From NCBI GenBank assembly GCA_023375785.1, contig SZWC01002447.1, positions 164,115 to 228,114 on the forward strand: a stretch of DNA of 64,000 nucleotides. The letters are read 5' to 3'. Of this stretch, positions 13,554 through 25,545 are shown in pieces. Origin of the DNA: Penium margaritaceum (Eukaryota; Streptophyta; Zygnematophyceae; Desmidiales; Peniaceae). The position numbers and the translations under genes are program-made. Under the pieces are notes generated by a model that was given only the letters and a program-made list of their open reading frames with translations, ran no database searches and was not told the origin of the DNA. How positions within the stretch are numbered: the stretch's first letter is position 1; each line of letters opens with the position of its first letter.

Positions 13554-14280
13554 ATCCATTTCGCACCACTCCGCAACCAGTTCGCACCATTCCGCAACCA
13601 GTTCGCACAACTGTGCAACTAGTCCGCACCACTCCTGAACCAGTTCGCACCACTCTGCAACCAGTTTGCACCACTCCCCAACCAATTCGCTCCACTCCGC
13701 AACCCGTTCGCACCACTCTGCAACCAGTTCGCACCACTCTGCAACTAGTTCGCACCACACCGCAACCGGTTTTCACCGTTCCGCAACCAGTTTGCACAAC
13801 TCCGCAACCAGTTCGCACCACTCCGCAACCAGTTTTTTACCATTCCGCAACCAGTTTGCACAACTCCGCAGCACGTTCGCACCACTCCGCAACCATCTCC
13901 CACCACTCCGCAACCAGTTTGTACTACTCCGCAACCAGTTCTCACCACTCCGCGACCAGTTCGCACCACTCCGCAACCAGTTCGCACCAGCCCGCATCCA
14001 GTTCGCACCACTTTGCAACCAGTTCCCACCACTCCTCAGCCAGTTCGCACCACTCCGCAACCAGTTGGCGCCACTCTGAAAGCAGTTCGCACCACTTTGC
14101 AACCAGTTTTCACCACTCCGCAACAAAAACGCACCACTCCGGAACCAGTTCGCACCACTCTGCAACCAGTTCGCACCACTCCGCAACCAGTTCGCACCAC
14201 TCCGCAACCAGTTCGCACCACTCCGCAACCAGTTCGCACCACTCCGCAACCAGTTCGCACCACTCCGCAACCAGTTCGCA
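13554..14280. repeat. Diverged monomers grading into pure consensus at a gap
   Basis: Diverged monomers, including a longer one near 13830 (CAGTTTTTTACC), give way at about 14160-14280 to six or more identical consensus monomers. These abut the N run. A pure run at a gap edge is where short-read assembly typically stops or collapses. Confidence 0.88.
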
Positions 14281-14518
14281 NNNNNNNNNNNNNNNNNNNN
14301 NNNNNNNNNNNNNNNNNNNNNNNNNNNNNNNNNNNNNNNNNNNNNNNNNNNNNNNNNNNNNNNNNNNNNNNNNNNNNNNNNNNNNNNNNNNNNNNNNNNN
14401 NNNNNNNNNNNNNNNNNNNNNNNNNNNNNNNNNNNNNNNNNNNNNNNNNNNNNNNNNNNNNNNNNNNNNNNNNNNNNNNNNNNNNNNNNNNNNNNNNNNN
14501 NNNNNNNNNNNNNNNNNN
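14281..14518. other. Assembly gap, 238 N
   Basis: All bases are N. The satellite phase on the two sides would need a gap of 16 bases modulo 21, whereas 238 is 7 modulo 21, so the length is an estimate. Open frames reported through it are meaningless. The missing sequence is almost certainly more 21-bp monomers. Confidence 0.99.
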
Positions 14519-15605
14519 TCGCACCACCCGCAACCAGCTCGCACCACTCCGCATCCAGTTCGCACCAATCTGCAACCAAATCCCACCACTCCGCAACCAG
14601 TTCGCACAACTCCGCACTTAGTTCGCACCACTCCGCAACCATTTCGCACCGTTCCGCAACCAGTTCACACCACTCTTCAACCAGTTTGCACCAATCCGCA
14701 ACCAGTTCGCACCAGTCCGCAACTAGTTCACACCAATCTGCAACCAGTTTCCACCACTCTGCAAACAGTTTGTACCACTCCGCAACCAGATCCGCCACTC
14801 CGCAACCAGTTGGCACCAATCCGCAACCAGTTTGCACTACTCCGCATCCAGTTCGCACCACTCCGCAACCAGTTCGCACCACTCCACAACCAGTTCGCAC
14901 CACTCCGCAACTAGTTTGCACCACTCCGCAGCCAGTTTGCACCACTCCGCAACCAGTTTGCACCATTTTGCAACCACTTCCCACCAGTCCGCAGCCAGTT
15001 CGCACCACTCCGCAACCAGTTCGCACAACTCTGCAACAAGTTGGCACCACTCCGCAACCAGTACGCAACATTCCTCAACAAGTTCGCACCACTCCTCAAC
15101 CAGTTGGCACCGGTCCACAACCAGTTCGCTCCACTCCGCAACCATGTCGCACCCCTCCGCAACCAGTTCGCACCACTCCACAACCAGTTGGCACCGGTCC
15201 ACAACCAGTTCGCTCCACTCCGCAACCAGTTCGCACCACTCTGTAACCAGTTTGTACCACTCCTCAACCAGTTCGCACCACTCCGCAACCAGCTCGCACC
15301 ACTCCGCAACCAGTTCGCACCACTCAGCAACCCGTTCGCACCACACCGCAACCCGTTTGCACCACTTAGAAACCAGTTCACACCACTTCGCAACCAGTTC
15401 ACACCACTCTGGAACCAGTTCACACCACTCTGCATCCAATACACACCACTCCGCAACCACTTCGCACCACTCCGCAACCAGTTCGCACCACTCCGCAACC
15501 AGTTCGCACCACTCTGCAACCAGTTCGCACCACACCGCAACCGGTTTGCACCACTCCGCAACAAGTTTGCACCACTCCGCAACCAGTTCGCATCACTCCG
15601 CAACC
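14519..15605. repeat. Diverged monomers with an 84-bp duplication
   Basis: The first monomer after the gap is 20 bp. Diverged monomers follow. TTGGCACCGGTCCAC at 15104 recurs at 15188, an 84-bp (four-monomer) duplication of about two copies. A block at about 15425-15560 with CAATACACACC is a copy of one at 15971-16100, on the other side of the 42-bp array. Confidence 0.85.
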
Positions 15606-15950
15606 AGTTTGCACCAGTCCGCAACCAGTTTCCACCACTCCGCAACCAGTTTGCACCAGTCCGCAACCAGTTTCCACCACTCCGCAACCAGTTTGCACCA
15701 GTCCGCAACCAGTTTCCACCACTCCGCAACCAGTTTGCACCAGTCCGCAACCAGTTTCCACCACTCCGCAACCAGTTTGCACCAGTCCGCAACCAGTTTC
15801 CACCACTCCGCAACCAGTTTGCACCAGTCCGCAACCAGTTTCCACCACTCCGCAACCAGTTTGCACCAGTCCGCAACCAGTTTCCACCACTCCGCAACCA
15901 GTTTGCACCAGTCCGCAACCAGTTTCCACCACTCCGCAACCAGTTTGCAC
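15606..15950. repeat. 42-bp higher-order array (2 monomers), 8 copies
   Basis: The unit alternates a CACCAGTCCGC monomer ending in CAGTTTC with a consensus monomer ending in CAGTTTG. CACCAGTCCGC starts at 15612 and recurs every 42 bp to 15906, giving 8 copies. The array lies between two copies of a roughly 130-bp block that are 546 bp (26 monomers) apart. Confidence 0.94.
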
Positions 15951-17908
15951 CACTCTGCAACCAGTTCGCACCACTCTGCAACCAATACACACCACTCCGC
16001 AACCACTTCGCACCACTCCGCAACCAGTTCGCACCACTCCGCAACCAGTTCGCACCACTCTGCAACCAGTTCGCACCACACCGCAACCGGTTTTCACCAT
16101 TCCGCAACAAGTTTGCACAACTCCGCAACCAGTTTGCACCACTCCGCAACCAGTTCGCACCACTCTGCAACCAGTTTCCACAACTCTGCAACAAGTTCGC
16201 ACCACTCCGCAACCAGTTCGCACCACTCGGCACCAAGTTTGCACCACTCCGCAACCAGTTTGCACCACTCATCAACCAGGTGGCATTAGTCTGCACCCAG
16301 TTCGCACCACTCCGCAACTAGGTCGCACCACACCGCAACCAGTTCGCACCACTCCACAACCTGTTTGCACCACTCTGCAACCAGTTCGCACCACTCCTCA
16401 ACCAGCTCGCACCACTCCGCAACCAGTACGCACTACTCTGCAACCAGTTCGCACCACTCCGCAACCAGTTCCCACCACTCCAAAACCAGTTCGCACCACT
16501 CCTCAACCAGTTTGCACCACTCCGCATTCAGTTCGCACCACTCTGCACAGGTTCGCACCACTGTGCAACCGGTTCGCACCACTCCGCAACACGTTCGCAC
16601 CACTCCGCGGCCAGTTTGTACTTCTCCGCAACCAGTTCTCACCACTCCGCAATCAGCTCGCACCACTCCACAACCAGTTCGCACCACTCCGCAACCAGTT
16701 CACACCACCCCGCATCTAGTTTGCACCACTCCGCAACCAGTTTACACCACTCGCAACCAGTTTGCACCCATCGGCAATCAGTTCGCACCACTCCGCAAGC
16801 AGTTCGCACCACTCTGCAACCAGTTCGCACAGCTCCGCAACCAGTTCACAGCACTTTGCAACCAGTTTGCACCACTCCGCAACCAGTGCGCACAACTCCG
16901 CAACCAGTTCCCATCACTCCTCAGCCAGTATGCACCACTCGGCAAGTATTTCACACCACTCTGCAACCAGTTCGCACCACTCCGCAACCAGTTCGCACCA
17001 CTCCACAACCAGTACCCACCACTCCACAACTAGGTCGCACCACTCCGCAACCAGTTCGCACCAGTCCGCAACCAGTTCGCACCACTCCAAAACCAGTTTG
17101 CACCACTTTGCAACCAGTTCGCACCACTCCGCAACCTATTCGCACCAGTCCACAACCAGTTCGCACCACTCCGCAACCAGTTTGCACCACTCCGCACCTG
17201 GTTTGCACCACTCCGCAACCAGTTTGCACCACTCCGCACCTGGTTTGCACCACTCCGCAACCAGTTTGCACCACTCCGCAACCAGGTTGCACCACTCCGC
17301 AACCAGTTCGCACCACTCTGCAACTAGTTCGCACCACTCCGCAACCAGTTTGCACCACTCCGCAACCAGTTCGCACCACTCCGCAACCAATTTGCACCAC
17401 TCCGCAACCAGTTCACACCACTCCGGAACCACGTCGCACCACTCTGCAACTAGTTCCCACCTCACCGCAACTGGTTTTCACCATCACGCAACCAGTTTGC
17501 ACAACTCCGCAACCAGTTGGCACCACTCTGCAACCATTTCGCACCACTCCACAACCAGTTCGCACCACTCCGCAACTAGTTTGCACCACTCCGCACCTGG
17601 TTTGCACCACTCCGCAACCAGTTTGCACCAATTTGCAACCAGTTCGCACCACTCCGGAACCCGTTCGCACCACTCCGCAACCAGTTCGCACAACTCCGCA
17701 ACAAGTTGGCACCACTACGCAACCAGATCCTACCACTCCGCAACCAGATCGCACCACTCGGCAACATGTCACACCACTCCTTAACCAGTTCGGACCTTTC
17801 CGCAACCAGTTTGCACCACTCCGCAACCAGGTTGCACCACTCCGCTACTAGTTCGCACCACTCCGCAACCAGTTCGCACCACTCCACAACCAGTTCGCAC
17901 CACTCTGC
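15951..17908. repeat. Diverged monomers with two dispersed-block copies
   Basis: The stretch includes the second copy of the CAATACAC block (CAAT at 15983). A CATCAACC monomer at 16270 with CCGCAACTAGG 42 bp later is the most diverged of seven copies of a dispersed pair. The fourth copy of the 208-bp block lies here too (20-bp monomer at 16738, GTATTTCAC at 16946). A 42-bp unit with CACCTGGTTTG occurs at about 17195 and 17237, and once more near 17588. Phase breaks near 16550 and 17770 shift open frames. No gene is visible. Confidence 0.86.
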
Positions 17909-18510
17909 AACTAGTTCGCACCACTCCGCAACCAGTTCCCACTACTCCGCAACCAGTTCGCACCATTCCGCAACCAGGTCCCACCACTCCGCAACCAGTT
18001 CGCACCCCTCCGCAACCAGTTCGCACCACTCCGCTACTAGTTCGCACCACTCCGCAACCAGTTCCCACTACTCCGCAACCAGTTCGCACCATTCCGCAAC
18101 CAGGTCCCACCACTCCGCAACCAGTTCGCACCCCTCCGCAACCAGTTCGCACCACTCCGCTACTAGTTCGCACCACTCCGCAACCAGTTCCCACTACTCC
18201 GCAACCAGTTCGCACCATTCCGCAACCAGGTCCCACCACTCCGCAACCAGTTCGCACCCCTCCGCAACCAGTTCGCACCACTCCGCTACTAGTTCGCACC
18301 ACTCCGCAACCAGTTCCCACTACTCCGCAACCAGTTCGCACCATTCCGCAACCAGGTCCCACCACTCCGCAACCAGTTCGCACCCCTCCGCAACCAGTTC
18401 GCACCACTCCGCTACTAGTTCGCACCACTCCGCAACCAGTTCCCACTACTCCGCAACCAGTTCGCACCATTCCGCAACCAGGTCCCACCACTCCGCAACC
18501 AGTTCGCACC
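17909..18510. repeat. 126-bp higher-order array (6 monomers), 5 copies
   Basis: The unit has monomers with GCTACTAGTTC, TTCCCACTACTCC, CACCATTCCGC, CAGGTCCCACC and CACCCCTCCGC. TTCCCACTACTCC starts at 17936 and recurs every 126 bp to 18440, giving five copies. ACTAGT occurs once per unit. The left edge is fuzzy because the first unit carries CAACTAGTTC instead of GCTACTAGTTC. Confidence 0.93.
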
Positions 18511-19762
18511 ACTCTGCAACCAGCTCGCACCACGCCGCTACCAGTTGTCACCACTCTGCAACCAGCTCCCACCACTCCGCAACCAGTTCGCACCACTCCG
18601 CAACCAGTTCGCACCACTATGAAATCAGTTCGCACCACTCCACAACCAGTTCGCACCACTCTGCAACTACTTCGCAGCAATCCGCAACCATTCCGCACCA
18701 CTCGGCAGACAGTTCGCACCACTCCGATACCAGTTTGCACCACTCCGCAACCAGTTCGCACCATTCCGCAACCAGTTCGGACCACTCCGCAACCATTTTG
18801 CACCACTCCGCAACCTATTCGCACCACACCGCAACCGGTTCGCACCACTCCGCCAATAGTTCGCACCACTCTGCAACCAGATTGCACCTCTCCGCAACCA
18901 GTTTGCACCACTCTGCAACCAGTTCGCACCACTCTCCAACCAGTTCACACCACTCCGCAACCAGTTCACACCACTCCGCAACCTGTTCGCACCGCTCCGC
19001 AACTAGTTCACACCACTCCGCAACCATTTCGCACCACTCCGCAACCAGTTCGCACAACTCCGCAACCAGTTCGCACCACTTTGCAACCAGTTTGCACCAC
19101 TCAGGAACCAGTTCGCACTACTCCACAACCAATCCGCACCACTCCGCAACCAATTCGCACCACTCTGCAACCAGTTCGCACCACTCTGCAACCAGTTCGC
19201 ACCACTCTGCAACTAGTTTGCACCACACCGCAACTGGTGTTCACCATTCCGCAACCAGTTTGCACAACTCTGCAACTAGTTTGCACCACTCCGCAACCAG
19301 TTTGCACCACTCCGCAACCCGTTTGCACAACTCCACAACAATTTTGCACCACTCCGCAACCAGGTCGCACCACTCCGCAACCAGTTTGCACCACTCCGCA
19401 ACCAGTTCGCACCACTCATCAACCAGTTCGCACCAGTCCGCAACCAGTTCGCACGACTCCGTAACCAGGTCGCACCACCTCGCAACCAGTTCGCACCACT
19501 CCTCAACCAGTTCGCACCATTGCGCAACCAGTTCGCACCACTCCGCAACCAGTTCGCAGCACTTTGCAACCGGTTCGCACCACTTTGCAACCAGTTAAAC
19601 CACTCCGCAACCAGTTCGCACCACTCCGCAATCAGTCCGCACCACTCAGCAACCAGTTCGCACCACTCCTCAACCATTTTGCACCACTCCGCAACCAGTT
19701 CGCACCACTCTGCAACTACTACGCACCACTCCGCAACCATTTCGCACCACTCGGCAACCAGT
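18511..19762. repeat. Diverged monomers with a 0.5-kb segmental duplicate
   Basis: About 60 diverged monomers lie here. The segment at about 19060-19560 is a close copy of about 25607-26110, at a constant offset of 6,547 bp. Shared marks include CAACTGGTGTTCACC (GGTGT at 19236 and 25783), an ACAATTTTGC/GCAATTTCGC monomer, and the CATCAACC to CCGTAACCAGG pair (19417 and 19459). Confidence 0.87.
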
Positions 19763-21160
19763 TCGCACCACTCCGCAACCAGGTCGCACCACTCCGCAAC
19801 CAGTTCGCACCACTCCGTAACCAGGTCGCACCACCTTGCAACCAGTTCGCACCACTCCGCAACCAGGTCGCACCACTCCGCAACCAGTTCGCACCACTCC
19901 GTAACCAGGTCGCACCACCTTGCAACCAGTTCGCACCACTCCGCAACCAGGTCGCACCACTCCGCAACCAGTTCGCACCACTCCGTAACCAGGTCGCACC
20001 ACCTTGCAACCAGTTCGCACCACTCCGCAACCAGGTCGCACCACTCCGCAACCAGTTCGCACCACTCCGTAACCAGGTCGCACCACCTTGCAACCAGTTC
20101 GCACCACTCCGCAACCAGGTCGCACCACTCCGCAACCAGTTCGCACCACTCCGTAACCAGGTCGCACCACCTTGCAACCAGTTCGCACCACTCCGCAACC
20201 AGGTCGCACCACTCCGCAACCAGTTCGCACCACTCCGTAACCAGGTCGCACCACCTTGCAACCAGTTCGCACCACTCCGCAACCAGGTCGCACCACTCCG
20301 CAACCAGTTCGCACCACTCCGTAACCAGGTCGCACCACCTTGCAACCAGTTCGCACCACTCCGCAACCAGGTCGCACCACTCCGCAACCAGTTCGCACCA
20401 CTCCGTAACCAGGTCGCACCACCTTGCAACCAGTTCGCACCACTCCGCAACCAGGTCGCACCACTCCGCAACCAGTTCGCACCACTCCGTAACCAGGTCG
20501 CACCACCTTGCAACCAGTTCGCACCACTCCGCAACCAGGTCGCACCACTCCGCAACCAGTTCGCACCACTCCGTAACCAGGTCGCACCACCTTGCAACCA
20601 GTTCGCACCACTCCGCAACCAGGTCGCACCACTCCGCAACCAGTTCGCACCACTCCGTAACCAGGTCGCACCACCTTGCAACCAGTTCGCACCACTCCGC
20701 AACCAGGTCGCACCACTCCGCAACCAGTTCGCACCACTCCGTAACCAGGTCGCACCACCTTGCAACCAGTTCGCACCACTCCGCAACCAGGTCGCACCAC
20801 TCCGCAACCAGTTCGCACCACTCCGTAACCAGGTCGCACCACCTTGCAACCAGTTCGCACCACTCCGCAACCAGGTCGCACCACTCCGCAACCAGTTCGC
20901 ACCACTCCGTAACCAGGTCGCACCACCTTGCAACCAGTTCGCACCACTCCGCAACCAGGTCGCACCACTCCGCAACCAGTTCGCACCACTCCGTAACCAG
21001 GTCGCACCACCTTGCAACCAGTTCGCACCACTCCGCAACCAGGTCGCACCACTCCGCAACCAGTTCGCACCACTCCGTAACCAGGTCGCACCACCTTGCA
21101 ACCAGTTCGCACCACTCCGCAACCAGGTCGCACCACTCCGCAACCAGTTCGCACCACTCC
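19763..21160. repeat. 84-bp higher-order array (4 monomers), 16 copies
   Basis: The unit is a CCGTAACCAGG monomer, a CACCACCTTGC monomer, a CAGGTCGC monomer and a consensus monomer. CCGTAACCAGG starts at 19815 and recurs every 84 bp to 21075, giving 16 occurrences and about 16.6 units. A single progenitor-like copy of the key monomer pair lies just upstream at 19459, which suggests what was amplified. Copies look identical. Confidence 0.96.
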
Positions 21161-21681
21161 GCAACCAGTCCGCACCACTCAGCAACCAGTTCGCACCACT
21201 CCTAAACCATTTTGCACCATTCCGCAACCAGTTCGCACCACTCCACAACCAGTTCGCACCACTCGGCAACCAGTTTGCACCACTCCGCAACCAGTTTGCA
21301 CCACTACGCAACCAGTTCGCACAACTCCACAACCAGTTCGCACCACTCCTCAACCAGTTCCCACCATTGCGCAACCAGTTTCCACCACTCCGCAACCAGT
21401 TCACACCACTCATCAACCAGTTCGCACCTGCCGGCAACCAGTTCGCACCACTCCGTAATCAGGTCGGACCACCTTGCAACCAGTTCGCACAACTCGTCAA
21501 CCAGTTCGCACCACTCCGCAACCGGTTCGCACCACCTTGCAACCAGTTCGCACCACTCCGCAACCAGTTTGCACCACTCCGCAATCAGTCCGCACCACTC
21601 AGCAACCAGTTCGCACCACTCGGCAACCAGTTCGCACCTCTCTGCAACCCGTTTGCACCACTCCGCAACTACTTTGCACCA
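21161..21681. repeat. Diverged 21-bp monomers
   Basis: About 25 diverged monomers lie here, including the CATCAACC (21411) and CCGTAATCAGG (21453) pair, 42 bp apart, that recurs elsewhere. The part at 21160-21330 resembles 26550-26700 in monomer order. No gene is visible. Confidence 0.86.
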
Positions 21682-22848
21682 CTCCGCAACCAGTCCGCAC
21701 CACTCCGCAACCAGCTCGCACCACTCCGCTACCAGTGGGCACCACTCCGCAACCAGTCCGCACCACTCCGCAACCAGCTCGCACCACTCCGCTACCAGTG
21801 GGCACCACTCCGCAACCAGTCCGCACCACTCCGCAACCAGCTCGCACCACTCCGCTACCAGTGGGCACCACTCCGCAACCAGTCCGCACCACTCCGCAAC
21901 CAGCTCGCACCACTCCGCTACCAGTGGGCACCACTCCGCAACCAGTCCGCACCACTCCGCAACCAGCTCGCACCACTCCGCTACCAGTGGGCACCACTCC
22001 GCAACCAGTCCGCACCACTCCGCAACCAGCTCGCACCACTCCGCTACCAGTGGGCACCACTCCGCAACCAGTCCGCACCACTCCGCAACCAGCTCGCACC
22101 ACTCCGCTACCAGTGGGCACCACTCCGCAACCAGTCCGCACCACTCCGCAACCAGCTCGCACCACTCCGCTACCAGTGGGCACCACTCCGCAACCAGTCC
22201 GCACCACTCCGCAACCAGCTCGCACCACTCCGCTACCAGTGGGCACCACTCCGCAACCAGTCCGCACCACTCCGCAACCAGCTCGCACCACTCCGCTACC
22301 AGTGGGCACCACTCCGCAACCAGTCCGCACCACTCCGCAACCAGCTCGCACCACTCCGCTACCAGTGGGCACCACTCCGCAACCAGTCCGCACCACTCCG
22401 CAACCAGCTCGCACCACTCCGCTACCAGTGGGCACCACTCCGCAACCAGTCCGCACCACTCCGCAACCAGCTCGCACCACTCCGCTACCAGTGGGCACCA
22501 CTCCGCAACCAGTCCGCACCACTCCGCAACCAGCTCGCACCACTCCGCTACCAGTGGGCACCACTCCGCAACCAGTCCGCACCACTCCGCAACCAGCTCG
22601 CACCACTCCGCTACCAGTGGGCACCACTCCGCAACCAGTCCGCACCACTCCGCAACCAGCTCGCACCACTCCGCTACCAGTGGGCACCACTCCGCAACCA
22701 GTCCGCACCACTCCGCAACCAGCTCGCACCACTCCGCTACCAGTGGGCACCACTCCGCAACCAGTCCGCACCACTCCGCAACCAGCTCGCACCACTCCGC
22801 TACCAGTGGGCACCACTCCGCAACCAGTCCGCACCACTCCGCAACCAG
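21682..22848. repeat. 63-bp higher-order array (3 monomers), 18 copies
   Basis: The unit has a CAGTCCGC junction, a CAGCTCGC junction and the monomer GCTACCAGTGGGC. GCTACCAGTGGG starts at 21728 and recurs every 63 bp to 22799, giving 18 copies. It shares no diagnostic monomer with the two other 63-bp arrays, so it is an independent amplification. Confidence 0.96.
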
Positions 22849-23585
22849 TTCGCACCACTCCGCAACTAGTTTGCACCAATCCGCACCCGCTTTGCACCAC
22901 TCCGTAACCAGTTTGCACCACTTTGCAACCAGTTCGCACCACTTTGCAACCAGTTCGCACCACTCCGCAACCAGTTCGCACAACTCTGCAACAAGTTCGC
23001 ACCACTACGCAAGCAGATCGTACCACTCTGCAACCAGATCGCACCACTTGGCAACCAGTCGCACCACTCCTTAACCAGTTCGCACCTCTCCGCAACCAGT
23101 TTGCACCACTCCTCAACCAGTTGGCACCACTCCGCAACCAGTTCGCACCACTCCACAACCAGTTCCAACCAGTCCACAACCAGTTTGCACCATTCCGCAA
23201 CCAGTTTGCACCACTCTGCAACCAGTTCGCACCACTCCGCAACCAGTTCGCACCACTCCGCAACCAGTTCGCACCACTCAGCAACCAGTTCGCACAAGTC
23301 CGCAACCAGTTCGTACCACTCCGAAACAAGTTCGAACCACTCCGCAACCAGTTCGCACCACTCCAGAACCAGTTTGCACCACTCTTCAACCAGTTCGCAC
23401 CACTCCTCAACCAGTTCGTACCCCTCCACAACCAGTTCGCACCACTCCGCAACCAGTTCGCACCACTCCAAAATCAGTTGCACCATTCCGCAACCAGTTT
23501 GCACCACTCCGCAACCCGTTCGCACCACTCCGCAACCAGTTCGCACCACTCGGCAACTGGTTCGCACCACGCCGCAACCAGTTCG
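22849..23585. repeat. Diverged monomers, with a block copied near 28.3 kb
   Basis: The segment at about 23280-23535 shares an ordered run of rare monomers with 28272-28510: ACAAGTCCGC, an AAACAAGTTCG monomer, CCAGAACC, CTCTTCAACC, a CCCCTCCAC monomer and CAAAATCAG. The monomer at about 23470 is one base short (CAAAATCAGTTGC), which shifts the frame in this copy only. Confidence 0.85.
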
Positions 23586-24139
23586 CACCACTCCGCAACC
23601 AGTTCGTACCACTCTGCAACTAGTTCGCACCACACGGCAACCAGTATTCACCACTCCGCAACCAGTTTGTACCAATCCGCAACCAGTTCGCACCACTCCG
23701 CAACCAGTTCGTACCACTCTGCAACTAGTTCGCACCACACGGCAACCAGTATTCACCACTCCGCAACCAGTTTGTACCAATCCGCAACCAGTTCGCACCA
23801 CTCCGCAACCAGTTCGTACCACTCTGCAACTAGTTCGCACCACACGGCAACCAGTATTCACCACTCCGCAACCAGTTTGTACCAATCCGCAACCAGTTCG
23901 CACCACTCCGCAACCAGTTCGTACCACTCTGCAACTAGTTCGCACCACACGGCAACCAGTATTCACCACTCCGCAACCAGTTTGTACCAATCCGCAACCA
24001 GTTCGCACCACTCCGCAACCAGTTCGTACCACTCTGCAACTAGTTCGCACCACACGGCAACCAGTATTCACCACTCCGCAACCAGTTTGTACCAATCCGC
24101 AACCAGTTCGCACCACTCCGCAACCAGTTCGTACCACTC
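23586..24139. repeat. 105-bp higher-order array (5 monomers), 5 copies
   Basis: The unit contains CAGTTCGTACCACTCTGC, an ACTAGT monomer, CACACGGCAACCAGTATTC and a TTTGTACCAATCC monomer. CACACGGCAACC starts at 23631 and recurs every 105 bp to 24051, giving five copies. A diverged relative with CACACGGCAACTGGTATTC follows at about 24350, and another at about 25270. Confidence 0.94.
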
Positions 24140-24229
24140 CGTAACCAGTTCGCACCACTCCGCAACAAGTTCGCACCACTCCGCAACCAGTTCGCACCAC
24201 TCCGCAACCAGTTCACACCACTCCGCAAC

Positions 24230-25545
24230 CAGTTCGCACCACTCTGCAACTGGTTCGCACCACGCCGCAACCATTTCGCACCACTCCGCAACCAGTTCGC
24301 ACCACTCCGCAAACAGTTCGTACCACTCTGGAACTAGTTCGCACCACACGGCAACTGGTATTCACCATTCCGCAACCAGTTTGTACAAATCCGCAACCAG
24401 TTCGCACCACTCCGCAACCAGTTTGCACCACTTCGCAACCATTTTGCACAACTCCGCAACAATTTCGCACCACTCCGCAAACATTTTGCACCACTCTGCA
24501 ACCAGTTTGCACCACTCCCAACCAGTTCGCACCATTTATCAACCAGTTTGCACCAGTCCGCAACCAGTTTGCACCACTCCGTAACCAGGTCGCACCACCT
24601 TGCAACCAGTTCGCACCACTCCTCAACCAGTTCGCACCACTCCGCAACAAGTTCGCACCACACTGCAACCGGTTCGCACCACTTTGCAACCAATTCGCAC
24701 CACTCGGCAACCAGTTCGCACAACTCTGCAACCAGTCCGTACCACTCCGCAACCAGTTCGCACCACTCCTCTACCATTTCGCACCACTCCACAACCAGTT
24801 TGCATCACTCCACAACCAGTTTGCACCACTCGGCAACCAGTTTGCACCAGTCCGCAACCAGTTTGCATCACTACGCAACCCGTTCGCACAACTCCACAAC
24901 CAGTTCGCACAACTCGGCAACCAGCTCCGACCACTCTGCAACCAGTTCGCACCACTCCGCAACCAGTTCGCACCACTCCGTACCCAGCTCGCACCACTCT
25001 GCAACCAGATTTCACCACTCCGCAACCAGTTCGCACCACTCCGCAACCAGTTCGCACCATTCCGCAACACGTTTGGACCACTCCGCAACCATTCCGCACC
25101 ACTCTGCAACCAATTCGCACCACTCCGCAACCAGTTCGCACCACTCCGCAACCAGTTCACACCACTCCGCAACTGGTTCGCACCACGCCGCAACCATTTC
25201 GCACCACTCCACAACCAGTTCGCACCACTCCGCTAACAGTTCGCACCACTCTGGAACTAGTTCGCACCACACGGCAACAGGTATTCACCATTCCGCAACC
25301 AGTTGGTACAACTCCGCAACCAGTTTGCACCACTCCGCAACCAGTTTGCACCACTCCGCAACCAGTTTGCACTACTCCGCAACAATTTCGCACCACTCCG
25401 CAAACAGTTTGCACCACTCTGCAACCCGTTTGCACCACTCCCAACCAGTTCGCACCACTTATCAACCAGTTCGCACCAGTCCGCAACCAATTTGCACCAC
25501 TCCGTAACCAGGTCGAACCACCTTGCAACCAGTTCGCACCACTCC
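24230..25545. repeat. Segmental duplication pair, offset 923 bp
   Basis: About 24230-24620 and 25153-25545 carry the same ordered rare monomers: CACGCCGCAACCATTTCG, GGAACTAGTTC (24330 and 25253), CACACGGCAAC, and a shared 20-bp monomer CACTCCCAACC (about 24512 and 25435), then a TTATCAACC monomer (24537 and 25460). The 923-bp offset is 44 monomers less one base. The shared one-base deletion shows that these are copies of one ancestral block. Confidence 0.85.

Noticed and set aside
15606-15950. CRISPR array
   Set aside because: Repeats are directly adjacent with no unique spacers. The same is true of every array in the window, and no cas gene is present.
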